From assembly GCA_021234155.1 (NCBI GenBank), contig JAJEKV010000096.1, forward strand, positions 3,163,678-3,227,677: a DNA stretch of 64,000 nucleotides, given 5' to 3'. This document shows positions 1-11,070 of the stretch, in pieces. How positions within the stretch are numbered: position 1 is the stretch's first letter; each line of letters begins with the position of its first letter. The notes under the pieces were generated by a model that searched no databases, was not told where the DNA came from, and saw only the letters and a program-made list of their open reading frames with translations. The translations under genes were made by a program, and so were the position numbers. The stretch is from Isoetes taiwanensis. Taxonomy: Eukaryota; Streptophyta; Lycopodiopsida; Isoetales; Isoetaceae.

Positions 1-603
1 CAGGGCTTCACAGTCATAGGCCATGGCTGCTTCCTCTGCAGTGAGGAATGATCCCAGCCAGACTCTTTTGCCGCGGCAACCGTCTCGAATCTCTGCGCTC
101 CAGCGGCCAGATCGCCGCCTTCGGACTCCGATGAAGCTCTTCTTGGGTTGGTGCCAGGATAGTGAGTCTGGAAAAGGAAGAACAGGAAGAATGGCTAAGT
201 AAGAAAGTGCCAACACTTATTATTATTATTATTATTGTTATTATTATGATGATGATGTGAGCATGATAATCATTCTTCACTAAGTTACCTATGAGCACTA
301 CAGCAATGATGATATGATATGATCATCATTGTTGTGGTGATGGCATACAATAGAATCATGACAAGAATGATGAAGCTACCTACCATCATTGCGCGGGCCG
401 AAGTTGAGCTTTGCCCAGGGGCCATTAATCCGCAAAGCTTCGGCATCGTAAGCCCGCGCCGCGGCCTCGGCGGTGTCGAAAACCCCCAGCCATAGCCTAC
501 ACTTGCTCCAGGAATCCCTTATCTCTGCAGCCCATTTCCCAGAGCTTCTTTGCCTCACACCCCTGAACCGCCTCTTGCTTTCTGCGATTTCCAAGGAGCC
601 CAT
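1..603 (-). CDS. AP2/ERF-type transcription factor with two ERF-like domains (5' part; runs off left edge)
   Basis: Plant DNA-binding transcription factor, nuclear by family. Exon 1 runs 603-384; the start at 603 (MGSLEIAES) is chosen because the AP2 domain begins about 10 residues later ([18 protein letters not shown], then [20 protein letters not shown] and AKLNFG). The open frame continues upstream to 795, but that extension does not look like an ERF N-terminus. A donor GT at 383-382 and an acceptor after a pyrimidine run (exon 2 from 167) join in phase and continue into a second AP2-like domain ([38 protein letters not shown]) that is cut by the window edge. ERF proteins normally have one domain; euAP2 proteins have two of a different subtype. 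Both domains here have an ERF-like YRG-to-RAYD layout and lack the usual PWG at the first turn. The first domain is certain; the splice join and second domain are inferred from frame and motif. Confidence 0.82.
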
Positions 604-730
604 TTGCTGCAAGCAACTAGAGACCCATTTGAACAGTCTTATACGTGCAAACTCAAACAAAACCACACAGTTTAAAACTAATAACTCTGACCTCCAACTT
701 GCATGCTGCTGTACTAGGCTGAGCTTTAGA

Positions 731-737
731 ATATATA
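731..737 (-). promoter_or_regulatory. candidate TATA box of the AP2/ERF gene
   Basis: ATATATA lies about 130 bp upstream of the chosen start codon at 603, a usual distance for a plant TATA box with a short leader. AT-rich DNA makes chance matches likely. Confidence 0.25.
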
Positions 738-795
738 CAAAAGATATCACTTGGTGCATGCATTGCATTATGTAGCTTTTACCAGGCTGATACAT

Positions 796-1911
796 AATAC
801 ATTCCTCCTGGTATGGTTTGGTTCATGAGATCTTTCAAGTACCTGCCATATCTTTAATGTTTTTGGCTTATATTAAATACCTCCCTGGCATATGCCACCA
901 CATAACTCTGGTTTGTTGAAAGTGGTCTCCATTATGCTGGCTGTAAAAGTAGTTCCCCTCTTGTTGAGCTCCTTTTAGGGCTTCTTTTTGTTTATGTTTC
1001 ATTCCAGTCCATGTTGCATTGCTGGGACCTGAATGTCTAGTTGTATTTTCTAGGTGAAATGTTGCCCTTGATGTGACCTCTGCTTGTCCAATAGTCCTCC
1101 GATTTAAGGGTGTGGAGATATCAACTGGCACCTCTTCTCTAATGGCTCTCATGTGCTCCTCAGTGCCATCTTTTTCTACTTACTAGACATTAAGAAATAA
1201 AATATAAAATCAGATGTAATTTTGAGATTGTCCTTTGGATAGATATCTTAGTGTATCTTCATTTTCATGCTTTGTAGGATAATTATATTCTAGCATAGGC
1301 TATAAAATTTATCACTATGCATATAAGTGTTAGAAATAGTCTGGAGCTATACATTGCTAAAGAAGACTAGTGATAATACCACTTGAGACTTTCACAGTTT
1401 GTTGTGGACATGATTCATTAAGAACCCGTGGAGTGGAATACGTTTAACCATGTAGCCCATAAAGTTCTTTGCAAAAGAAACAATGTTGCCATCATGATTT
1501 TAGAAAGTCTTCCCAACTTGGTTAAACATGACAAAAAACCCCTTGCTTTCCATAGACATATGTGAAAAGGAAGTTTACCTCTATCACCATCTTAAGTATA
1601 CTTGTTTATCCATTTTGATTCTGCAAAGGTATTGGACACATGGCATACATAATAGCCTTCTAATGACCCATTTGTTTCCAAAAAGTTTCACTTTTGATAT
1701 GATGCAATTTATTGACATTTAGAGCTAGAGATAAAAAAAAGGACGGCGAAGCCCTTTATCATGGTTAAAAAATACTACCCTTTATCATGGTTATCATGGT
1801 GCAGCTTATTTTTGGATAATTTATCAAGAGAGTTATCTTTATGCTATTTAGCACTTAGAAAGGGATCTCGTGAGCATAATTCTATGATTCTCGGTCTATC
1901 TAAAGCAATCA
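796..1911. other. intergenic, no gene recognised
   Basis: AT-rich sequence upstream of the AP2/ERF gene and left of Element I. Small open frames (868-1152, 1528-1722) have no recognisable domain. A short local duplication (ccctttatcatggtt) occurs near 1752 and 1780. Confidence 0.6.
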
Positions 1912-1915
1912 ATTT

Positions 1916-1938
1916 GGGTAAAAGAAAGCTAGGGTGTC
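1916..1938 (+). repeat. Element I left terminal inverted repeat
   Basis: Begins GGGTAAAAGAAAGC and ends AGGGTGTC; 22 of 23 bases match the reverse complement of 36453-36475. ATTT lies immediately outside. Confidence 0.85.
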
Positions 1939-2228
1939 TTACATTTGGCCAAATGTAGAGTAAGAGATGTATCACATTTTAAATACATAACCGTTTTTTC
2001 AGTATGTACATAATAGCTATATTAAGGAAGCTATTTTTTCGGAATTGCTTGCCACGTCAATTAAAACGCAATCATGAAGTAGATTTCATTCCTGCCACTC
2101 TAACCACTCCAAGAAACGCCTGAACGTTAGGAGAATTTCCCACTTTCTGGCTAAAACTTCGCCCAGCTCCAGGATTTCCCTCCTTCTTGCCAGAATTCCT
2201 CCAGCTAACCCTAAACCACGCAAGAACC

Positions 2229-5200
2229 ATGATGAACAACGAAGGAACAGAAATGGCGCAAGAAGATTGCAATATCGGGAATATGACAAAGAAAATGAAG
2301 CGTAAGATTGATGAAATTGTTAAATTTATATACGATCAGGTTCAAAATTTACGTCCTGTGCAAAGGAGAGCTTTAGCAGTGAAAACTGTTCGGGATGAAA
2401 GGCTGCACTTCTTTTTTGAACCTGCCATTGGAAATCCAGCGCAAGCAATTGTGAAGGATACTATGCTACAAAATATCCGTGAAGGTCTGCAGGAAGTGCA
2501 ACATCAATGATTGTTGGTGAGAATAGAAAACTCAAGCAAAAAGGAGTAGCCTCCAGAATTCTTCAAGTGCAACAAGAAACCTCACAAAAGCTGCAATTAG
2601 AAGAAAGCGCATGTCATTATCAGGTGCTAATATGTGGGCACTGGCAGAAAGGCAACCCAGGGCAGACATGCTTCCGGAATCAACCAAACAGTTGGTAAAT
2701 GATTTTTGGTTAACCCACACAAAAACTTCTCCAAAGTACAGGGATGTCAGGAAGAAAAGGACACTTCCAATCCAGTTTTTGGACATGCCCCAAGTCAGTT
2801 TTAAGTCTTTTAATCCTCTTTTTTGCAAGCTCGATAGAAGCTAGCTTCTGTGCACCCTGGATAAGTTTAGTAATCATATTTGCATTCCATGCAAGGGATG
2901 TATCTGATATACATTGAAGTACATCCAACTACAATAATTATATTTTTACACTTGGAGGTACTGAATGAGCTATGTTTAATAGGAAAAGTACTTGGATGTA
3001 CATCCAATTACATCCAATGTGGCAGAAGGCAGAAAATATGTTGAAAGTCAGGCTGTTTTTTTATAGTCTCGGTTTTTGTAGTTCCCAAGTACATTCTAGT
3101 ACATTTTGAACTTTCCTGATCTCAAGATACTTTTGAAAGATAGGGTGATACATAAAAGTATTTAAATGTACTTCCATCCATAAGAAAAGTATTGAATACA
3201 TACATCTGTAACACAGTGACACTGTGTGTGACCTGGTTATATATTGAGTTTTTTATGTACATTTGGAATGCTTTGGAGTACATTCTTTATATATTTATAC
3301 ATATCATGTACATAGTATGTATGATGTTGTGTTATAGTAGTTGAATGTATATCAAATCATGGTCTGAATGCCATAGAACTAATGCAATGTCTGCAACATC
3401 TTTGAATTCGTAAGTAGTTTTAATTTATATTTTACTTATACATGCCGCTTTTTTTCTTGCAGAGTGAATTGTATGAGATGTTCAAAGATGAACATCCTGA
3501 AGTAAAGATTAGCGTCAGAATGTTCGAGCTGCTTAAGCCTACGTGTGTGAGAAGGTTGAAAGAGAGGAACACATGCTGTTGCATGAAGCATGAACAAGTT
3601 GAGCTATACAGAAAAGCATTTAGCGTCCTAAGGAGCAAATTTCATGCCAATTGTACATGTTCTTGTGGTGTTTGTGCAGCAGATGAGAACAATGGCGTCT
3701 GCCAAGCTCCTTCTAAAACATTTCAAAATGTTAGTGCTATGTGAAGAGCTACGGTCTGTGACAAGGAAGGCGAAGAGTGGCATAGTTTGGACTGTGTCAA
3801 GGGAGAGTGCCAGAGCTGTGGCACTGAAAATATTCAAATCTGTCCTAAGGAGAAAGAGTCGTAGAATGAGAACATTGAATGGCAAGTTTACAAGTACGTG
3901 AACGAACCTTCCAAAGCTAGCACTTCAAGGAGGCTGAAGCTTGTTACTGAAAGCGGGAGTCCAGGTACATTGCTTGACAAGATGTTTCATCACCTTACAA
4001 AGTTCACTATTCACAACTTTTCAACAAGTTGGCAGAGCAAACAATTCAAGAAATAGTGCAAAATTTGAGGGATGATTCTGTTTTGTCAGTAATGGACTTT
4101 GCAGAGAACTATACTTTGCAGCCACTCAGGGAGGTTCAGTCCGAGCATTAGAAGAATGACCAGATAACTATTCTGGTGCATATAACCATGATGAAAGTCA
4201 ATGGCGAGCTGAAAAAAATTGTTCATTTATATGTTTCCGATGTTATGAAGCATGATGCTTTCTTTGTTCAGGCTACACTCAAGAAACACCATATTTGGAT
4301 GATGCAAAAAGGTTTTGGCCACATCAAATACTATGTCATGTGGTCTGATGGGTGTGCTACTCAGTTTAAGTGTTTTCGAGCCTTTTATTTGAATGTGGCC
4401 CAATATTATAACAGGTATAAAATTAGGATGCAGTGGAATTATTTTGGCTCAGGCCATGGAAAAGGAGAACATGGTGGACAGGCTGCTTTGGAGAAAAGCA
4501 AAGGAAAGAGAATGGTGTTCCGATATTGGGTGCCAACTCTGCTTGCACTTTGTTGAGACAAAAGAAGTGCAAAATGGACAGAGTCATATGGGAGGTGATG
4601 GCAGAAGACATTAACAGGGACCCTCGTTCAGCTTGTGAGACATTGCCTGGTACTCTAGCTATACATTGTGTGTCTGCTATTAATCCAGTTGACCCAACAC
4701 TTGTCATGTATAGATCCCTGTCATGTTTTTGCAATGGTTGCTTGAATTTCAGATGGGGAGAATGTGAGAATCTCCAGCATTGTGGTGCGTGGAAGCTGCA
4801 CAAACTGGAGCCTAGTTCGGCCCAGGTCGACGAACAAGAAGAGCTAGTTGGTTTTTATGCAGCTGATGAGCAAGAACTATCCGGAGACATATTTGCATCT
4901 TTTGCTGCTCCAGGGAATCATGAAAATGTTCCATACTTCGTCCTCCTATGCGTGAAGGAGATGCATATTCTTCAGGAAGATGTGATTGACGACTATGGAA
5001 ATAGAATGCTTGCTGGTGACAGAATTATAGCTGGTCAATACTATCAACTGCTACAAGGCACAAACTACAAGTACAAGTTGTTGGATGAGAAAATAGTATT
5101 GGTACCAGCTGAATCTGTAATTGAAGCAAAGTTGACGATGCAGCAGGTCAAGCATAAGTTGAAGGGGGCACATACAGCATATATGATCACACAAGAGTTG

Positions 5201-5296
5201 CATGACATGCTTATATCAAGCCTACCTGAGATTGTTGAGTGCAATAGTTCTATACAAAGGAACTTTCATATTTGCCATCATCTTCTGTTATGTTGA
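2229..5296 (+). pseudogene. DDE-like transposase of Element I (broken)
   Basis: Several blocks match the Element III transposase (minus, 48842-45700) in order. An N-terminal helical region (2229-2510) is followed by a fragment near 2611-2800 and an intron-like stretch with an acceptor (ttcttgcag) before 3464. Next come a cysteine-rich segment (CTCSCGVC near 3655, then CDKEGEEWHSLDC..GECQSCG near 3760-3820), the segment VMDFAENY with Asp at 4095, HLYVSDVMKHD, WSDGCATQFK with Asp at 4347, and FGSGHGKGEHGG with Glu at 4467. A C-terminal Cys-rich region (SCFCNGCL, then HCGAW) leads into a conserved beta-rich tail ending near 5230. The two Asp and the Glu share one frame and are proposed as the DDE triad. 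Damage: a TAG at 4149 between the Asp residues, a stop near 3865, and frame changes near 2500, 3740 and 4550. The normal HD after GKGE is HG here. Confidence 0.75.
2845..3463 (+). other. intron-like stretch in the transposase gene, rich in GTACAT motifs
   Basis: No coding potential. Many copies of TACATC, GTACAT and TGTAC, alone or in pairs, and a pyrimidine tract plus CAG at 3463 directly before coding sequence resumes. A similar motif-rich stretch lies in the RING gene of the same element (34530-34930). Confidence 0.5.
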
Positions 5297-5720
5297 GAAA
5301 ACTAGTCGATTGCTGCAAGTTTTTTCTTATTTACTTATTTTTTACTCTGAAGTGCATTTTGATACTTCAATTTCAGTATCACACAATATCTTCTGTTTCC
5401 AAGCACAATGTATATCAGAAAGTACAAAATGTTCATCAATTGTTGCATGAAGAAGTTAAACTATTCTGGGAACTTGTTCTGTTATAAAGGATATCAATAG
5501 CTTTTCTTTTGATTCATGAAACAAGGCAGAAAGTGGAACATGTAGATCGATGTATGGAGACAAAAACTCTTGTATTACATATCACAAGATATACAACCTG
5601 GTCATAGGAGATATGATGCCAATATATACAAGTCTATTGTTCATGTTTTATATTAACATTAAATTACATTCAAAATCTGGTCACAACCGATGTGAAGCCA
5701 GTATATACTTTTCTGCTGTT

Positions 5721-6412
5721 TCAGTATGTTACTTTCTTGCAGCTTGTCCATAGCCTGGACATGCCATCTCTGTCCTTGTAGCCCTCTGAAAGCATTTGCC
5801 TCCAGACAGCTGTTGTTAGTACATCGGTTGGATTGCGTAAAGGATTCTGCTTCGCATACTGTTGCAGGTCTGGTGCTATCAACAAACCCTCTAGCCATGG
5901 TTTCAGAAGTGTCAAGAGACATGTGTCTTCCACATCACTTTCCTGCCATGAAGGTGGGTATATGCAATTTTCGTTGGGATTGAAAAGCATCTTGTACTCG
6001 GAGTCGTCTACTATTAGTGTGTTGCTCTCATTCCTGTCTGGATACTTCTCGTATATAAACTCAATTGGCTTCAGATACAAAGGTTTGTCTTCAGAAGCTA
6101 CAATCCGGAAAGGCAACTCCAAACAGTGGCTTCCATCAAAGGTGAATCTTAAGTCCCTTATCTGCGTCATTGTGAAGATTTTATCCACTACTCTTGATAG
6201 GTTCCATGGAGCTATTGATGACCATATTCCTACTTCAAAATGTTCAAATACAAATTCGAGGAATTCGTCTAGGTGGGGCCTTAAAAACAACACTTTCTTG
6301 CCTATTATGTCATAGTTTCCAACTAGCTGATCATCTGATACCAAAGTCCTATGTATTTGTTTTGCCAAAACATTATTGATATCAAACACTATCAACCTGT
6401 TCTGTACACCTG
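5721..6412 (-). pseudogene. FCP1-like HAD phosphatase module of Element I
   Basis: Resembles the FCP1/NIF phosphatase fold that removes phosphate from the RNA polymerase II C-terminal domain. Visible in order: RLIVFDINNVLAKQ (motif I), KVLFLRPHLDEFLEFVFEHF, VGIWSSIAPWNL (motif II region), LPFRIVASEDKPLYLKPIEF, and LIVDDSEYKMLFNP (motif III/IV region). An acceptor (tttcatagcag) at about 6413 precedes it. Motif I is D-I-N rather than the canonical D-x-D; plant FCP1-like proteins with D-L-N are known, so activity is uncertain. It lies downstream of the Ulp1 C-part on the same strand, so the two may be exons of one gene or adjacent genes. The frame stays open to 5721 and looks less decayed than its neighbours. 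Confidence 0.78.
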
Positions 6413-6559
6413 CTATGAAAGAACATGCAATTTATCAATAAAGTATGGTGGAGTTGAATAAAAAGATATTTTTTCATTAAAATTCAATGAAAAAATGTAT
6501 ATTTTAGGCTTTCTCAGCCACATTTATTAGTACCAGGTGGTCTAATGGTTTCGGGTGCG

Positions 6560-7058
6560 ATGTGAATGTGGTCTAACTCCTGAAGTAGTGCTCAGATGAG
6601 AACATCACGACGATCCTCCGCATACTTTGGCAAGAACCAGTTTCGGGTAATCTGCAAATATGACAACAATACTTACATAATAAGTATTGGAAACCCTTTG
6701 TTTGCAAGACAAAAGACATGAGACACTCACATTGGTAGTTTTATCATACACGATTGTGTCTACAAACTTCTGCATATAAGCTGTAACATAGAGGCCACAT
6801 AAATCCCCATCTTTCTGCTGTGGACACTTATGAATCTTCACAACTGGTGAAGGGTTTGTCCATGCTTCAAGAAAGTGGGACACTCGACACAACCGCGTGC
6901 CATAGTGAGGATGTGGAGCCTGCAAAAGACCAGATCAACTTTGTAGCAAATGAATGAAAAAAGCTGCTAACATGGTATCCAATCTACTCAATATACTTTA
7001 ATAAAAGGAGATATGAAATACAAAATACCTCTTAAGTGCAACCATGTCAACGTCAATC
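6560..7058 (-). pseudogene. Ulp1-like cysteine protease, C-terminal part (separated from N-part by Element II)
   Basis: Ulp1/C48 proteases cleave SUMO or SUMO-like tags. The first exon next to the insert reads in one frame MIDVDMVALKR up to a donor (AG|GTATTT) near 7027. A second exon (about 6919-6733) carries KCPQQKDGDLCGLYVTAYM, with the catalytic Gln and Cys (Cys codon 6797-6799), and ends at a GTGAGT donor. A third exon (from about 6653) carries TRNWFLPKYAEDRRDVLI, then a TGA, after which LLQELDHIH still fits the family. The catalytic His lies 26 kb away at about 33160. The usual DCG is D-L-C-G here. Confidence 0.75.
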
Positions 7059-7062
7059 ATTA

Positions 7063-7089
7063 GGGCGGATTTGGGGTCTCAAAATGGCC
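7063..7089 (+). repeat. Element II left terminal inverted repeat
   Basis: Begins GGGCGGATTTGGGG and ends CAAAATGGCC; identical over 27 bp to the reverse complement of 33049-33075. TA is duplicated outside both ends. Confidence 0.82.
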
Positions 7090-7874
7090 CATATCTTGGA
7101 TGCCAGAATTCCACGTCATGTTTCTCGCGACCAATGATGTTTGCGCATTTTTTTCCAAAGTCAGTATTAGTTGGCAAGTAGAAAGAGGAGCAGGCTTACT
7201 TGGCATCCACATGGCGAAATTTCATAGGACATGTTTGTGCATTCATTGCAACCACATTAATAGCCCGCATTTTTCGAAAATCGTATCGTGGACCAAAATA
7301 ATGGCTACTTTTCCCGCCTACTGTGCACATGCTCACATGCACCAACCACCTTATCAAATTTTGGAACCAAGATTTCCATTGTTCACATTAGCGACGCTAC
7401 GTGCATCCTCTCCGCCTTCGCTCTTCATTTGGAATCCAAGTCTCCAATAGTGCCTCTGTTTTTGCGGGGCGAGCATAGAGTTAAGCAACAACGGCAAGGC
7501 GATGTGCGGACAAGCAAACGTACGTTACATGCCATGTTTTTACTACCTAAATTTTTATTCTGAAGTTTTCCTACTTTTCAGCCCTTCCCATTCATCGTAG
7601 TGCTCCCTGCCATTCATTCTTACAATTCAACGACCGATCGATCTGACGGTGGAAGGATATCTATCCATAGGCTCGTGGGTGAGAATGCTATCCTTAACGA
7701 AGGGTGACTATGGAGTTACATCGCCGGAGCGACATTCATACGCAATGAATAGGTAGAACTATAGGGTTCAAAATACATGCTATGGATAGCATATTGCAAA
7801 AAAAAAAGGGAAGGGAGGGGGGGAAGGGATTTGAAGAGGAGGATATTTGCAAATTTGCACCCTCAATAATACAT
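7090..7874. other. Element II left subterminal region, no gene recognised
   Basis: Contains the ATTCCACGTCAT block shared with the right end. Open frames at 7100-7450 and 7288-7563 show no known domain. Confidence 0.5.
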
Positions 7875-7942
7875 GGATCACACCATGCGAAAATGCATAT
7901 GCACTTTGTAAATGTGTAGTGAGATTTCGCGTCATGTGATCC
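7875..7942. repeat. 68-bp palindromic unit 1
   Basis: Left arm GGATCACACCATGCGAA; right arm TTCGCGTCATGTGATCC, the imperfect reverse complement. Start lies 812 bp from the left end of Element II. Confidence 0.8.
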
Positions 7943-8617
7943 TTGCTTCTTTTTTCTTCCCTCTTCTTGATTTATATTCACTCACTGAATCAAATATTTT
8001 TCTTTGGGCTATATTTATCAGATGTCGGGGATTTGAGACTAGGGAAAAACATTACTAGCATCGTTGTTGTCTAACATATGGACATAAGAGACATGCTTTT
8101 CCAAGATATACATTCAGGGCAATGGGCATCTAGTTTTACGTTGTAAAGTTGTGGAAGCCGAGCTTGAAAGTCGTCCCATGACCTCTTTTAAGCGAATTGT
8201 GCAAGCCTTATGAGAATGGTGTCCTTGCAATGAAGAAATGTTTGATAAGACGTGCATCCAGGGTTGTTGAAAAAATGAGTTACAAAATATTTGCTCCATT
8301 AGAGGTGTTTACTAATGCCACGACACAAAAGCTCCAAAGATATATTGTATAAAATGTCGCTTTCATGAGCCTTTGGATCAATTAACTCAAAGTGTCACAT
8401 ATGGAAACATTGTTAGGTTTGATAAAATAACATAAAAATCTTATTTAATAAAGCTTTGGTTGTTGGTAAAGTGTTGGCTTATTGATTAAGTGTTTGTATT
8501 TTGCTTTGGGACCCTCTTTGAAAAAGTTTAGTTCATAAAACATAATATAACTTGGATGATACATATTTTATATGCAAATGGGAGACTATATTATCTATTG
8601 ACAACAAACAAGAAAGT

Positions 8618-8684
8618 GGATCACACCATGCGAATTTAGTATATTCCAACCTTTTCGCTTATACAAAATTCGCTTGGTGTGATC
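8618..8684. repeat. 67-bp palindromic unit 2
   Basis: Left arm GGATCACACCATGCGAA; right arm TTCGCTTGGTGTGATC. A 17-bp stem with one internal mismatch. Preceded by AAGAAAGT, as are units 3 and 4. Confidence 0.8.
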
Positions 8685-8882
8685 TTTTTGGAAAAAGATG
8701 ACTTCCTAGAGTAAAATTACTTTGATTATCTTTTAATAAAAGAAATATATATGTGTCTTATTTGAAGTTAAGTGTGGATATGTGACGTGCTCATTTATTG
8801 ATAAAGTGTTTGCTTTTTGAAAAACGCTAATAACTTTATGTACTACTAGTGTTGGTAAAGTATTTTAGATGCAAATAGGATG

Positions 8883-8897
8883 CTTGATGTGATCCTT
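8883..8897. repeat. partial palindromic unit, right arm only
   Basis: GCTTGATGTGATCC resembles the right arm of the 68-bp units, but no left arm lies at the expected distance. A decayed copy is likely. Confidence 0.45.
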
Positions 8898-9000
8898 CTT
8901 AAAAAAGATATGCTCTTTGAAAATGACTAATAACTTTATGCAGCATTAAATGAGAAGGGGTACTTGTGTTTAATTTTAATTTGACAACAAATAAGAAAGT

Positions 9001-9068
9001 GGATCACACGATGCGAATTTAGTGTGTTCCATTTTTGTTGCATATGTACTATTCGCTTGGTTTGATCC
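9001..9068. repeat. 68-bp palindromic unit 3
   Basis: Left arm GGATCACACGATGCGAA; right arm TTCGCTTGGTTTGATCC. The 60 bases before it, including TTTAATTTTAATTTGACAAC, recur before unit 4, so a unit of about 196 bp was duplicated in tandem. Confidence 0.8.
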
Positions 9069-9196
9069 TTCTTGAAAAATAATATGCTCTTTGCAAAGGG
9101 ATAATGACTTATGTACTTAAGAGTGGTAAAGCATTTTAGATACAAATAGGAATGAGTACTTGTGTTTAATTTTAATTTGACAACAAATAAGAAAGT

Positions 9197-9264
9197 GGAT
9201 CACACCATGCGAATTTAGTGTGTCCCTTTTTTTTTGCATATGTATTATTCGCTTGGTGTGATCC
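9197..9264. repeat. 68-bp palindromic unit 4
   Basis: Left arm GGATCACACCATGCGAA; right arm TTCGCTTGGTGTGATCC. Tandem duplicate of the unit 3 block; the best-preserved stem with units 2 and 3. Confidence 0.82.
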
Positions 9265-9424
9265 ACCTTGAAAAAAAAAATAGCTTTCAAGTAAAAGGAA
9301 AGAAAGAAATATCTTATTTAAAGTGTAAAGTGTTAGTATGTAAATTGTTGGTTTATTAAAATAGTATTTGTTTACGCTAAGTTGTAAGTTCAATATTTGT
9401 GTTTCTATTTACTTTTTTACGCAA

Positions 9425-9492
9425 GGATCACACCAGGCGAATTTCTTATATGCAAGTACTTCTGCGCATGAAGATTTCGCATCATATGATCC
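9425..9492. repeat. 68-bp palindromic unit 5
   Basis: Left arm GGATCACACCAGGCGAA; right arm TTCGCATCATATGATCC. Same length as the others although the loop has diverged. Confidence 0.78.
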
Positions 9493-10460
9493 TCTTTAAA
9501 CAAGGATGGCTTTGACATTCAATGTTCCTAAATTTTATGAATGTTTGCATATAAGAATGTCACATATCATATTTTCTTAAAAAATGGTCATCAAATGGAT
9601 AACTAGTCAAAGAGTTCTTCTACTATCAACCCTTTTAATTTGGGTTTTTCCGGTATTGCCAAAAACATTTTTGGTATTTTCTTAAGGCCGATTTTCTAAG
9701 GTTTAATGGGTTTTGTCTGCCGGAAAAAAAAATCGATAACCCAAAAATCGAATGAAAAAAAAAAAAAAAATAGTATGGCGAATAGAAATTCCTAAATGGG
9801 TTGTGTGAGATTTGGGCTTGAAGAACCCATGTCGGCATGCCTGCCACGGGAAGGAAAAGCTTGAAGATTTCAGAATTGATTTATCAGAGAGTTTGTATTT
9901 ACAACCCCAATCCCTGCTTTCGCATGTAAATTTGATTTTCCCAAAGGATCTATTGTCACAGTTATTGCATTTTTTTTTGCAGTTTTCGTTGACGCGCCTT
10001 CTCAGGTTTGCATGGACAGCCTCTGGTATTTTCATCAGGTAAATGCAGGTTCGATATGTATATTTTTCTATTTCTATTGTTAGAGTCTGATGTTGCCTCA
10101 GATAGATTCGTGTTAGTCCATCATATGGCTTATTCACAGTTGCCGATTTGTACGATTTCTTTGTATGGCTTCTGTCATGCTGCCCGAATGACGTGCTTGG
10201 TGCAATATTTCTTCAACGCAGTTGGGGTAAGCCCTTATGTCCAAGACTTTTGTTGTATATCTGAATGGTGCCAAGATCTTCCATAGGTTACACACACTTT
10301 CTTGCATGTGTTTATTAGAATTGTGAATTGGAAGCTTTTGGAGGCTCTATTCTGTTAGGTTTAGCATGATCTTTTGTTTTTAGAGCAAGGTTGCACTGGA
10401 ATTATGGATTGTTCTTCTATTATTTAGCATAAATGGGGAATTGTGTCAGTGCTTTTAACT
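9493..10460. other. no gene recognised
   Basis: AT-rich DNA with unrecognised frames at 9812-10042 (plus) and 9703-10137 (minus) that overlap each other. A purine-rich run (about 9722-9770) is the only notable composition. Confidence 0.5.
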
Positions 10461-10469
10461 TTGCCCTGA

Positions 10470-11070
10470 TCCCATGTTACATCCCCCATGTTACCGATGG
10501 TCATGGACCAGCCGAGTTCATGCGATGGAGGAAATATTATGTACTGAACATGGCCAATTCAATGGGTAAAGATAATAGAGCATAGGAAATATTCGGAGTT
10601 CTTAACTTGCAAGCAAGTGGTGCATAGTTCTTACTTCAAAATCATTTGTGTTGCATAGGTGTAGATCCATGGCTGCTATTATAAGCAGCAAGACATCTCT
10701 TTAATGCAGAAGAACATCTATTTAGCAACTAACCACTAGATAGTTAATCCATTTAGGTTGTACTGAAAGCCATTGACATATGTTGATCTGTTATAGTTGG
10801 AAACGACCAGATAGTTGCTGGTCCCATGTTGTTGATGGTCATGGACCAGCTAAGTTCATTTGATGGGGGAAATATCAGGTACAGCTCATGGCCAATTCAA
10901 TCGGTAAAGATAATAGAGTATAGAAAATATTTGTAATTCTTTAACTTACAAGCAAGTGGCTCATTATCAGATCTATAGATCTATTTCTGTTACTACAGCT
11001 GGAAAGACGTTTCTTTGATGCAGAAGAACATCTGCTAAGCAACTAACCACTAAATAGGTAACTCAATTAG
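10470..11070. repeat. diverged direct duplication, unit about 350 bp
   Basis: Two copies in the same order (about 10470-10760 and 10822-11070) share GATGGTCATGGACCAGC, GGCCAATTCAAT, GGTAAAGATAATAGAG, CAAGCAAGTGG and GCAACTAACCACTA. A short related stretch (attgacatat...tgatct) recurs near 15853. No coding sense. Confidence 0.65.

Noticed and set aside
219-260. TTA/ATG trinucleotide runs as a functional element
   Set aside because: Short microsatellite inside the intron of the AP2/ERF gene; nothing else marks it.
1921-7089. Reading 1.9-7.1 kb and 33.0-36.5 kb as two separate transposons of one family
   Set aside because: The outer inverted ends with ATTT occur once each. The inner blocks are oriented as the ends of an insert, and the Ulp1 gene is split between the two sides in the same orientation. 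One element with an insertion explains everything.
7875-9492. CRISPR-like array
   Set aside because: Units are themselves palindromes of 68 bp at irregular distances in a plant genome; no repeat-spacer regularity and no cas genes.
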